A stretch of DNA of 6,902 bases from Proteobacteria bacterium UBA3413 (GTDB taxonomy: Bacteria; Pseudomonadota; Gammaproteobacteria; Magnimaribacterales; D2472). Of the stretch, positions 1 to 6,188 are shown in pieces. Under the pieces are notes generated by a model. That model saw nothing but the letters and a program-made list of their open reading frames with translations. It searched no databases and was not told where the DNA came from. The position numbers and the translations under genes are program-made. Every line of letters begins with the position of its first letter. Within the stretch, counting starts at the first letter, position 1. Location of the stretch: assembly GCA_002358345.1 (NCBI GenBank), contig DEOR01000036.1, forward strand, positions 1,219 to 8,120, in the 5' to 3' direction.

Positions 1-405
1 AACTTCAATCTTCATGAACCGCCTAAATTTTTAAGTTTGCTTGGATCCCAGGGATTTGAATATGACGAGGCGGCCGATACGTCCTCCATGAAGTTTATTA
101 TTAGCAAGGACCTGACCCATTCCAATGGAACCATTGTCCAAGGGGGATTTATTACTGCCATGCTCGATGCGGCCATGGCGCATCTGATTATCTTGAAGCT
201 CAAGGCCCAAGTGAACCCTTTATCTCTTAATATCAATGTTAATTTTATAGCGCCGGGGGCGCCTGGAGAATTCATCGCCTCTGCCATTGTGACTAAAATG
301 GGCAAAAGCATTGCCTTTACATCGGCGGAACTCTTTCAGGGCGAGAGGCTTGTGGCTACTGCTACAGCTACCAATAAACTCTTGAAGATGCCTCCAACCT
401 CATGA
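1..405 (+). CDS. PaaI-type hotdog-fold thioesterase (5' partial)
   Basis: Probable cytoplasmic acyl-CoA thioesterase of the PaaI/4HBT hotdog family, cleaving acyl- or aryl-CoA esters to free acid and CoA. The frame is open from base 1 (it reads NFNLHEPPKFLSLLG...), so the true start lies left of the window; the in-frame TTG at 37 is only an internal Leu codon. The 134 visible residues are close to the family's usual ~140, so little is missing. The active-site stretch is at visible residues 42-56: N42, G43, then V-Q-G-G (46-49) and D56 on the central helix (AMLDAAMAH). Many PaaI proteins have HGG where this one has QGG; the VQGG variant is a familiar subgroup. The following strands (INVNFIAPG, then a KMGKSIAFTSAELFQ segment) fit the hotdog sheet. 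The stop overlaps the next start by 4 bases (ATGA, 402-405), which indicates translational coupling to the DUF3089 hydrolase. The substrate cannot be read from sequence. Confidence 0.88.
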   Translation, partial: NFNLHEPPKFLSLLGSQGFEYDEAADTSSMKFIISKDLTHSNGTIVQGGFITAMLDAAMAHLIILKLKAQVNPLSLNINVNFIAPGAPGEFIASAIVTKMGKSIAFTSAELFQGERLVATATATNKLLKMPPTS

Positions 406-1490
406 CTCCTAAAGAAAAATATCTTCAATTTATTCAGAGCGTTAAACCTCAAGTTAGCTTCGAAGAGGATAACAAGCCCAAGGCTCCAGATTACCTCAGC
501 CAAGATTGCTGGGCTGCGCTGCCAGGTCGACACGGAGCTCACTTCCTATCTCCTGATGAAACAGCTTCTGAAGAGCTGAAGGATTACGATGTGTTTTACA
601 TTCATCCCACAGGCTATTTTCAACCTCATTGGAATGCCCCTCTAGACCCAGAGTCTGCTGCTTTTGAGAGAACCGAAAGCCATCTGGCAACTCAAGCATC
701 GGCTTTTTCAGCGTCTTGCAATGTTTATGCTCCTTATTACAGGCAAGCAACCTACTATTCTTTTTTTGACAAAGAAACCAACGGCAATTCTGCTCAGGAC
801 ATTGCCTATTCAGATATTTCAAAAGCCTTTAGTGTGTATATTGAGCAGCATAATAATGGCAGGCCTTTTTTTATCGCCGGTCACAGTCAAGGGGCTCTGC
901 ATGGACAGCGTTTAGTCCATGAACATGTCTCCCAAGAAATAATTAAAGAGCAATTTATTGCCGCGTATCTCATTGGTTACATACTGCCGCTTAAATATTT
1001 TGATGCCATGTATCCCGACCTGATTGTGTCGACTGGCCCAGAAGATTATCACTCAATTATATCTTGGTGCACCGGCGTTGAAGGATTCAACAGAAGCAGA
1101 GCTCACTCAATGTTTTGGTCCCCTGGGGGGTGGTGTCAGGAGCCCATGGAACAGCCACTTGTCTGTCAAAACCCCTTATCTTGGGAGCAGGGAAGTTCTT
1201 GGATATCAGATAAAACTAATATCTCCATTCGATTGAAATCTAGCAATCTATTTTTAGCTGATTACCACGCCACATCTCACTCTCACGCTAAGCTCTCAAT
1301 TGAATCCATGGCAAATCTCAGTCTTGAGACCAGGGAATCAGAGCATTCGATGATAGAGGCTAGAGGCTCCCTCATTGATAAGGTAAAAAGCTTTACTGTA
1401 GACGGCGATCTGCATAATTTTGACGTCTCACTGTTCTGGGGTGCCCTTAGAGAAAATGTGAAGAGGAGGGCGCATGCCTTTAAGAAATAA
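402..1490 (+). CDS. DUF3089 family alpha/beta hydrolase
   Basis: A 362-residue protein of the DUF3089 family, lipase/esterase-like alpha/beta hydrolases without an assigned reaction. I see the family's landmarks in order: a PDY...WAALPGR segment (29-43), the DVFYIHPTGY strand (63-72), YAPYYRQATYY (109-119), the nucleophile elbow GHSQG with S162 (160-164), a VCQNPLSWE block (254-262), and the C-terminal LHNFDVSLFWGALRENV (337-353). H338 in that last block is a plausible catalytic histidine and D341 lies beside it. The acid of the triad cannot be assigned by eye. There is no signal peptide or membrane segment, so it should be cytoplasmic. The ATG is the A of the ATGA that ends the thioesterase gene and has no strong Shine-Dalgarno, so start-stop coupling is likely. 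Its 3' end overlaps the next hydrolase gene by 17 bases. Family assignment is firm from motifs; function (ester or lipid hydrolysis) is inferred. Confidence 0.87.
   Translation: MTPKEKYLQFIQSVKPQVSFEEDNKPKAPDYLSQDCWAALPGRHGAHFLSPDETASEELKDYDVFYIHPTGYFQPHWNAPLDPESAAFERTESHLATQASAFSASCNVYAPYYRQATYYSFFDKETNGNSAQDIAYSDISKAFSVYIEQHNNGRPFFIAGHSQGALHGQRLVHEHVSQEIIKEQFIAAYLIGYILPLKYFDAMYPDLIVSTGPEDYHSIISWCTGVEGFNRSRAHSMFWSPGGWCQEPMEQPLVCQNPLSWEQGSSWISDKTNISIRLKSSNLFLADYHATSHSHAKLSIESMANLSLETRESEHSMIEARGSLIDKVKSFTVDGDLHNFDVSLFWGALRENVKRRAHAFKK
1463..1470 (+). promoter_or_regulatory. Strong ribosome binding site inside the DUF3089 gene
   Basis: GAGGAGGG ends 3 bases before the ATG at 1474, with the AGGAG core 5 bases away. 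It is embedded in the last codons of the upstream hydrolase (within ENVKRRAH). This is the clearest Shine-Dalgarno in the window. It fixes the start of the secreted hydrolase within the end of the preceding gene and confirms that the 17-base overlap is real. Confidence 0.8.
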
Positions 1491-2424
1491 ATTTATTGTT
1501 ATACTTGCTCTCGCCTTGAGTTTTAATGCCCATTCTTTTGAAGAAGGTTTTGCTACCAATGGAGAGGTTCAAATAGCCTATCGGGATTACGGACCTGCAA
1601 ATGCAGAACCCATTTTATTGGTCACCGGCCTTGGAGCGCAACTGACCCTCTGGCCTGATTTCTTGATCAAGGATTTACAGGCTCATAATTTCAGACCCAT
1701 AGCGTTTGATAATCGCGATGTTGGCTTGTCTTCTCGATTTAAGTCCAAGCCTTCCCAGCTCATTAATTACGTAAAGTATTTTTTATTTTTACCCATTAAT
1801 TCAGAGTACAGCATCGAGGACATGGCTGATGATGGCGTGGCTGTGCTAGATACTCTAGAGATAGACCAGGCTCACATTTTAGGGATGTCGATGGGAGGCA
1901 TGCTTGCCCAAGTTCTCGTTGCCAATCATCCTGATCGCGCTAAGTCATTTACCATGATCTCCTCCATGGTTTCGACCCCGAATCCGTTTAACGGGCCAAA
2001 ATTCAAGGTCACTCAGCAGCTGCTCAAGCGCTCAGCAAAGAAAGATGATCTAGAGGGTAGAATTGATCAATCTATCAAACTATTTGATTTGATCGGGCGA
2101 CCCGGGCTAAATTATGATACCCCTGAATTTAGGCACAACATGCGCTCATACATTAAGCGAGGTGGTGACGACAGTGGGTTTCTTAGGCAAATGGCTGCCA
2201 TTATTGGCTCTAAGGATAGAAAAAAATTAGCCCAATCCATAGAACTTCCCACCTTAATTATTCATGGAGACTTGGACCCACTGATTAAGGTAAAAAATGC
2301 ATATGCGACCAATAAATTGATTGCAGGTAGCGATCTACTTATCATAGAGGGCATGGGTCATTTACTAGATACTGCCTCGTACAATCAATTTCAATCTCAG
2401 TTATTTAAGTTTTTAAAGCAATAG
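1474..2424 (+). CDS. Exported alpha/beta-fold hydrolase
   Basis: A 316-residue serine hydrolase of the alpha/beta hydrolase fold (Abhydrolase_1 type, resembling the RdmC/methylesterase-like group). Residues 1-21 look like a Sec signal peptide: R4 and K6, a hydrophobic core (7-17), and A19-H20-S21 as an AxA-like cleavage site, so the enzyme is probably periplasmic or secreted. The core shows an oxyanion strand ILLVTGLGAQ (47-56), FDNRDVGLSS (78-87), the nucleophile elbow GMSMGG with S139 (137-142), the acid in IHGDLDP (D268), and the histidine in GMGHLL (H296); the triad S139-D268-H296 is complete. Length is normal for a family member with a leader. The start is fixed by the strong GAGGAGGG site just upstream. 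It is the last gene of the thioesterase-DUF3089-hydrolase run. Substrate unknown; an ester, lactone or lipid is most likely. A lipoprotein is ruled out because there is no cysteine in the leader. Confidence 0.88.
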   Translation: MPLRNKFIVILALALSFNAHSFEEGFATNGEVQIAYRDYGPANAEPILLVTGLGAQLTLWPDFLIKDLQAHNFRPIAFDNRDVGLSSRFKSKPSQLINYVKYFLFLPINSEYSIEDMADDGVAVLDTLEIDQAHILGMSMGGMLAQVLVANHPDRAKSFTMISSMVSTPNPFNGPKFKVTQQLLKRSAKKDDLEGRIDQSIKLFDLIGRPGLNYDTPEFRHNMRSYIKRGGDDSGFLRQMAAIIGSKDRKKLAQSIELPTLIIHGDLDPLIKVKNAYATNKLIAGSDLLIIEGMGHLLDTASYNQFQSQLFKFLKQ

Positions 2425-2443
2425 CTGACCCCGCTCATAATGA

Positions 2444-2473
2444 TTTACCCAAGCGTAAAATTTTTGTTATGAT
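2444..2473 (+). promoter_or_regulatory. Candidate sigma-70 promoter with extended -10 (P1)
   Basis: TTTACC (2444-2449; 4 of 6 to TTGACA), an 18-base spacer, then TATGAT (2468-2473; 5 of 6 to TATAAT), preceded by TGT (2465-2467), which forms an extended -10 (TGnTATGAT). It lies in the only sizeable intergenic gap and points at the GPH transporter gene. The predicted transcription start, near 2480, would leave a leader of about 68 bases that contains the inverted repeat at 2493-2521. No terminator is recognisable after the upstream gene, so some read-through is possible. Confidence 0.45.
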
Positions 2474-2488
2474 CAAATGGTTTTCTAA

Positions 2489-2516
2489 CTTAAATAGATT
2501 CTCTGCTGGCTACAAT
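2489..2516 (+). promoter_or_regulatory. Weaker candidate promoter overlapping the inverted repeat (P2)
   Basis: CTTAAA (2489-2494; 3 of 6 to TTGACA), a 16-base spacer and TACAAT (2511-2516; 5 of 6 to TATAAT). The spacer and -10 lie inside the inverted repeat at 2493-2521, the usual arrangement for a repressor that blocks RNA polymerase. The -35 is poor, so this is an alternative to P1 and not a firm call. Confidence 0.3.
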
Positions 2517-2521
2517 CTATT
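2493..2521. promoter_or_regulatory. 8-bp perfect inverted repeat, candidate TetR-family operator
   Basis: AATAGATT (2493-2500) and AATCTATT (2514-2521) are exact reverse complements separated by 13 bases. Arm centres are 21 bases apart, about two helical turns, so both arms face the same side of the DNA as expected for a dimeric regulator. The repeat sits 26 bases upstream of the transporter start, overlaps candidate promoter P2 and lies just downstream of P1. The TetR gene downstream is the obvious candidate binder. A related half-site (AAATAGTTT) precedes that gene. It could also be chance or an AU-rich RNA hairpin, but the low GC of the stem argues against a terminator. Confidence 0.45.
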
Positions 2522-2547
2522 GCATCCTTCATTTCGCTGAACTGATT

Positions 2548-3951
2548 ATGACTATTAAGGCTAAGGAAAAATTCTTTTATTCATCAGGGGCCATTGCCAA
2601 TGGTGTGAAGAGTGATGCGTTTACTTTTTTCTTGCTTTTCTTCTATTCCAATGTCATTGGTCTGACACCTGGACTTGCCAGTCTTGCAATTTTTATCGCT
2701 CTTCTGGTTGATGCGGTTACTGATCCCTTGATGGGGGTTATATCCGATAGAACTAAACATAGGCTGGGCAGACGACATCCATATTTCTTGCTGGGCATTA
2801 TTCCAATGGCTTTATCCTACTTTATGCTTTTTTCCATTCAAACTTCATGGGAATTACCTCAAAATCTTTTATTTCTCTGGATGCTCACTTTTGTTCTATT
2901 GACCCGATTAGGGATGACCATTTTTGATGTTCCTCATCGGTCTTTGGGCAGTGAAATGACTCGCTCTTATACAGAAAGAACTAAGATTTTTGCTGCGAGA
3001 GAATTGATGGGTTGGTTTGGAGGGCTTTTCAACGCTTTGCTAGCTTACACGGTATTTTTTCGAGATACACCAGATTTTATCCCAGGCACTAAAAATCCTG
3101 ACCCTTGGATATTCTATGGAATGACTGGAGCAACAATTATGTGCATTGCTGTATTGGTCACCTATTTTGGAACCTTGCAATACAAACATAATCCGATTAA
3201 AGACAGTCAAATTTTTAATTTAAAAAAAATTTTTAGCCAAATCTTAATCGCCTTAAAAAATAAATCTTTTCTTACCTTCTTTTTTGGCTATCTTTTTATA
3301 GCTGTTAGTTGGAGCATGTCTAGCTCTTTGCAGATTTATATGACCACTTACTTTTGGGAATTTAAATCATCAATGCTCGCATCATATTTGGGAGTCTATG
3401 TGGCAGCAACTTTTTCTGCTTTTTTGCTAACACCTTTTTTGGTAAGCTATCTTGAAAAAAGAACGATCCTCCTTCTTGCGATCACCTTAGCTGCTGTCAT
3501 TCCTCCCATCCCAATCTTGTTAAAAATTTATGGCTATTTGCCGCCGATGGGCACTTGGGATCTCTTTGCCGTTACCATTCCCTTTGTTTTTGTTGCAAAC
3601 TTGAGCTTGTCCTCAAGTTCAATCATTCGAGAGTCCATGCTAGGCGATATAAGCGACGAGGTAGAGTTAGATAGCGGCATAGGGCAACAGGGCTTGATGT
3701 ATGCAGCAAGTTCTCTGATAGGCAAGCTCAATACTGGCATAGGTATATTGATTGCAGGCTTGGCATTGGAGCTTATCAATTTTCCTCAAGGCGCATCAGT
3801 CGATCCATCGTCTCAAGAGCTTTTTAGCCTCGCAATGGTTCAAGGCCCCTTAGCAGGCTTTCTCATGTCCATCCCATTTATTATTTTTTATACTTATAAA
3901 ATTGATCGACACCACCATGCGAAAATTATTAAAGCGCTTGATGCTAGGTAA
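2548..3951 (+). CDS. GPH/MelB-type MFS transporter (MFS_2 family)
   Basis: A 467-residue inner-membrane transporter of the glycoside-pentoside-hexuronide:cation symporter family, with about 12 hydrophobic segments and normal length. Diagnostic motifs: VDAVTDPLMGVISDRT (54-69) followed by GRRHPYF (74-80), the loop after helix 2; TIFDVPHRSLGSEMT (124-138); and LGDISDEVELDSG (365-377) with the QQGLMYAASSLIGKLNTGIG stretch (380-399) in the second half. D55, D59 and D127 correspond to the acidic cation-site residues D55, D59 and D124 of E. coli MelB (numbers from memory), so Na+ or H+ coupling appears intact. The specific substrate is not predictable: many relatives in heterotrophic gammaproteobacteria sit in lipid or aromatic catabolic loci and need not move sugars. 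The ATG has no good Shine-Dalgarno. Candidate promoters and an operator-like repeat precede it, and tetR follows after 28 bases. Confidence 0.92.
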   Translation: MTIKAKEKFFYSSGAIANGVKSDAFTFFLLFFYSNVIGLTPGLASLAIFIALLVDAVTDPLMGVISDRTKHRLGRRHPYFLLGIIPMALSYFMLFSIQTSWELPQNLLFLWMLTFVLLTRLGMTIFDVPHRSLGSEMTRSYTERTKIFAARELMGWFGGLFNALLAYTVFFRDTPDFIPGTKNPDPWIFYGMTGATIMCIAVLVTYFGTLQYKHNPIKDSQIFNLKKIFSQILIALKNKSFLTFFFGYLFIAVSWSMSSSLQIYMTTYFWEFKSSMLASYLGVYVAATFSAFLLTPFLVSYLEKRTILLLAITLAAVIPPIPILLKIYGYLPPMGTWDLFAVTIPFVFVANLSLSSSSIIRESMLGDISDEVELDSGIGQQGLMYAASSLIGKLNTGIGILIAGLALELINFPQGASVDPSSQELFSLAMVQGPLAGFLMSIPFIIFYTYKIDRHHHAKIIKALDAR

Positions 3952-3956
3952 TGACT

Positions 3957-3973
3957 AAATAGTTTATATACTA
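3957..3973. promoter_or_regulatory. Short palindrome before tetR, candidate autoregulatory site
   Basis: TAGTTTATATACTA (3960-3973) is palindromic except for one T-T pair (3964/3969), and it ends 6 bases before the regulator's ATG. Its left side, AAATAGTTT (3957-3965), differs at one of nine positions from AAATAGATT (2492-2500) in the operator-like repeat upstream of the transporter. A -10-like TATACT (3967-3972) lies inside it but has no -35 at proper distance. Functional meaning is inferred only from position and similarity, and the sequence is AT-rich enough that chance is a real alternative. Confidence 0.33.
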
Positions 3974-3979
3974 GAGAGC

Positions 3980-4582
3980 ATGGATGTACCAAATAAAATT
4001 ACACCAAAAAGAGAAAAAAAGAAGGATGCGATAATTGAATCAGCGGTCGTAATTTTTGCTGCTCATGGTTATCACAATACTCGCCTAGAGCAAATAACAG
4101 ACGCCCTCCATCTAACAGATAAATCTATTTATTATTACTTCAACAGCAAGGGAGATTTGTTTATAGAGGCTATTCTTTCAATTCAGGCCCAACTCAACCA
4201 GTTGATCAAAAGCATTGATGCTAAAGACTATGATCACCTCATTAAAATTAAGAAATATACCAACCATGCAATGAGCATCAATGGCCTCACGCTGCTCATG
4301 CAACTTCCTAAGTCTCTTGCGGATTTTGCTAGATATCATGAGATCAAGGCAAACGAGGAAGATCAATATAAGGTTTGGGGTGGATGGTTTAGAAAGGGTC
4401 AATTAGAAGGCTCAATCATTCAAGGCAATCCTTCAGAGCAGCGTAATTTTTTATTCGGCTCACTATTTTATCTACATCGGTGGTATTCGATTAAGGATAG
4501 TGCGACCTATGACCATATCCAGCCTTTTATTGAAAATATGATAGATAGAATGTACTCAACCAAATATAATAAAACCATATGA
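3980..4582 (+). CDS. TetR/AcrR family transcriptional regulator
   Basis: A 200-residue cytoplasmic DNA-binding repressor. The N-terminal TetR domain runs from about residue 14 to 62: helix 1 with AVVIFAAHGYHNT (22-34), then the helix-turn-helix LEQITDALHLTDKSIYYYF (36-54) and the NSKGDLF cap (55-61). The C-terminal ligand domain contains FLFGSLFYLHRWYS (157-170) followed by a TYDHIQPFI segment; this HRWY-type pattern resembles the TetR_C domains of acyl-CoA-responsive regulators such as KstR2 and FadR-like proteins, so an acyl-CoA ligand is a reasonable inference. The ATG is the only start in frame: an in-frame TAA lies at 3956-3958 with no start codon in between. AGAGAG lies immediately before the ATG, too close to be a good ribosome site. 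It is 28 bases downstream of the transporter and overlaps the DUF1145 gene by 4 bases, so it likely belongs to the same operon. Targets are inferred to be its own operon. Confidence 0.92.
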   Translation: MDVPNKITPKREKKKDAIIESAVVIFAAHGYHNTRLEQITDALHLTDKSIYYYFNSKGDLFIEAILSIQAQLNQLIKSIDAKDYDHLIKIKKYTNHAMSINGLTLLMQLPKSLADFARYHEIKANEEDQYKVWGGWFRKGQLEGSIIQGNPSEQRNFLFGSLFYLHRWYSIKDSATYDHIQPFIENMIDRMYSTKYNKTI

Positions 4583-4824
4583 AAGCAGCTCACTACATAA
4601 CACTTATTCTCTGGGCTTTTGGCATCGTCAATCTTTTTGAGCCATTTAATGGACCCTTGTTTTATATTTCTTCAGCTATTTTCTACCTCCTGCTAATTGC
4701 TCATGTGGTTGAATGCTTTGTTTATAGAGACAAAATTCTTAAATCTAAAGATTCGCCATTGGTGGCATTTTCTATGACCCTGTTGTTTGGTGTCATATAT
4801 CTTGGCTCGCTGAAAGACTCTTAA
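4579..4824 (+). CDS. Small DUF1145 (YhhL-like) membrane protein
   Basis: An 81-residue inner-membrane protein with about three hydrophobic segments (5-20, 27-46, 60-77). The pattern LILWAFGIVNLFEPFNGPL (9-27), a histidine near the end of helix 2 (AHVVE, 41-45), and a C-terminal LFGVIYLGSLK stretch (69-79) match the DUF1145 family represented by E. coli YhhL, whose function is unknown. Length fits the family. The start codon overlaps the tetR stop (ATGA, 4579-4582) and has no Shine-Dalgarno, so translation is probably coupled to tetR. The MATE gene begins 2 bases after its stop. The position between a regulator and an exporter is suggestive of a transport-related role, but that is only guilt by association. 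Family call rests on remembered motif shape and size. Confidence 0.72.
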   Translation: MKAAHYITLILWAFGIVNLFEPFNGPLFYISSAIFYLLLIAHVVECFVYRDKILKSKDSPLVAFSMTLLFGVIYLGSLKDS

Positions 4825-4826
4825 GA

Positions 4827-6188
4827 GTGGAGGTCCTGTCAGAAGAGGGCAAGATCCCTAGGGGCTCTTTGGGTGTGTGGACCCTTGCTTGGCCCTCCAT
4901 TATTACCAATATTTTTTACGCGACCAGCTCTATAGTGGCCATTAAAGTTGTGGGTGGCCTTGGTCCTGACGCAATTGCAGCGGCAGTGACGGGTCAAAGG
5001 GTTACATTCATCTTGCAAGCTGTTCTCACTGGCGTCCTTGCTGGTTCCACTGCTCTAATTGCAAGAAACTGGGGCGCCAAAAACAAAGAAGAGGCTGGAA
5101 TTTTTTTTACCAGAACGGTTCAGCTTGTTCTTTTCATTGCTTTGATAACGAGCGTTGTAATCTGGCACTCTGCAGAACCCTTGGTTACCTTCTTTGGTTT
5201 GAAGGGAGAGGCTCTCACTCTCTCAATAGAATATTTAAGATCCATTGCACCCTTTTATATTGCCTTTGGTTGTGGCCTTGGTTTGATCACAGCCTTAAGA
5301 GCGGTGGGGGATGTCAAGACGCCAATGATTATCGGCGTTATCATGAATCTCTTTGCAATCTTCTTTATGCTAGTTTTTGTGAATGGATGGCTTGGTTTTC
5401 CAGAGTATGGTGTTCGTGGAGCTGCGCTTGGAATTGGGCTTTCATTTTTGATCGGAGCCATTCTTCTAATTGTTTTCTGGCTATCCAATCAATTGCCAGT
5501 CAAATATTCATCGATTTTTACCCTTGATACATACAGAGTAAAAGAGATCTTTAAAGTAGGATTGCCAGCCGCTTTAGAGCAGGTAATTTTCCAAGGGGGC
5601 ATTACTGCATTTTTAATCCTAGTTGCTTTATATGGAACAGAGGCTTATGCAGCCTATGGTATAGGAGTTCAAATACTCTCTTTTTCATTCGTTATTGGGT
5701 TTGGTTTTTCAATAGCTGGGGCTACCTTAGTCGGTCAACATTTAGGGGCTGGCGATACCGACCAAGCCAGACGAGCTGGCTGGGGCGCAATGAGGCTTTC
5801 CATTGTCTCCATGACATTTTTTGGTATCTTGATCACTTTATTTGCAGAGCCTTTAGCAAGATTCATGATTGATAATGATGAGGTTGTCAGGCTGTCAGTC
5901 ATTTTTATATGGCTTCTTGGGTCCATGCAGCCATTAATGGCAATTGAGTTTTCTTTGGGAGGAGCGCTGCGGGGAGCCGGCGATACCAAGACACCTTTGA
6001 TGATTACGCTAACCTGTCTTTTGTTTATCCGGGTGTTGCTTGCTCTAATTTTCTACATGCTCGATGCAAGTGTAGAAATTATTTTCTCCACATTGGTTGC
6101 AGACTATATCGTCAAAGGCTTTTTGTATGTAGCGAGGTTTAGATCAAATAAGTGGATGCAGGCAATGAAGCTTAGGGAAGATGCTTAG
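4827..6188 (+). CDS. MATE family multidrug/metabolite exporter
   Basis: A 453-residue inner-membrane antiporter with about 12 hydrophobic segments and two homologous MatE halves. The internal duplication is plain: LRAVGDVKTPMI (157-168) and LRGAGDTKTPLM (381-392), and TALIARNWGAKNKEEA (75-90) against ATLVGQHLGAGDTDQARR (299-316). Family members exchange Na+ or H+ for cationic drugs, dyes or metabolites; the substrate here is not predictable. The chosen GTG (4827) is 2 bases after the DUF1145 stop and leaves about 15 residues before the first helix (VWTLAWPSIITN), which is typical. No Shine-Dalgarno precedes it. A GGAGGT (4829-4834) lies immediately after it but has no start codon at a useful distance, and in-frame CTG 4836 and TTG 4869 are less likely. 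Coupling to the upstream gene is probable. The 3' end overlaps the opposite-strand DUF349 gene by 17 bases. Confidence 0.93.
   Translation: MEVLSEEGKIPRGSLGVWTLAWPSIITNIFYATSSIVAIKVVGGLGPDAIAAAVTGQRVTFILQAVLTGVLAGSTALIARNWGAKNKEEAGIFFTRTVQLVLFIALITSVVIWHSAEPLVTFFGLKGEALTLSIEYLRSIAPFYIAFGCGLGLITALRAVGDVKTPMIIGVIMNLFAIFFMLVFVNGWLGFPEYGVRGAALGIGLSFLIGAILLIVFWLSNQLPVKYSSIFTLDTYRVKEIFKVGLPAALEQVIFQGGITAFLILVALYGTEAYAAYGIGVQILSFSFVIGFGFSIAGATLVGQHLGAGDTDQARRAGWGAMRLSIVSMTFFGILITLFAEPLARFMIDNDEVVRLSVIFIWLLGSMQPLMAIEFSLGGALRGAGDTKTPLMITLTCLLFIRVLLALIFYMLDASVEIIFSTLVADYIVKGFLYVARFRSNKWMQAMKLREDA

Noticed and set aside
37..39. TTG as start of the thioesterase gene
   Set aside because: The same frame is open to base 1 and encodes a family-typical N-terminal stretch (HEPPKFLSLLG), so TTG is an internal leucine and the gene is cut by the window edge.
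496..915. ORFs in other frames inside the DUF3089 gene (496-822 minus, 664-915 plus)
   Set aside because: They overlap a gene with clear family motifs across its full length and have no supporting features.
2425..2547. Terminator, small RNA or riboswitch in the largest intergenic gap
   Set aside because: No GC-rich hairpin with a T run and no recognisable riboswitch core is visible; only the AT-rich inverted repeat and promoter-like elements stand out.
3222..3229. A8 run in the GPH transporter gene (also T8 at 5101-5108 in the MATE gene) as possible slippage or phase-variation tracts
   Set aside because: Both genes are full-length with the tract in frame, the tracts encode ordinary residues in an AT-rich genome, and nothing else points to phase variation.
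3938..3972. TTGATG (3938-3943) plus TATACT (3967-3972) as a separate tetR promoter
   Set aside because: The spacer is 23 bases, too long for a sigma-70 promoter, and the -10 would lie only a few bases from the ATG.
5735..5989. Minus-strand ORF inside the MATE gene, and similar ORFs at 5255-5488 (-), 5270-5527 (+), 3534-3779 (-) and 2584-2778 (-)
   Set aside because: All lie inside well-supported transporter genes, have no recognisable domain and no sensible ribosome sites; they are shadows.
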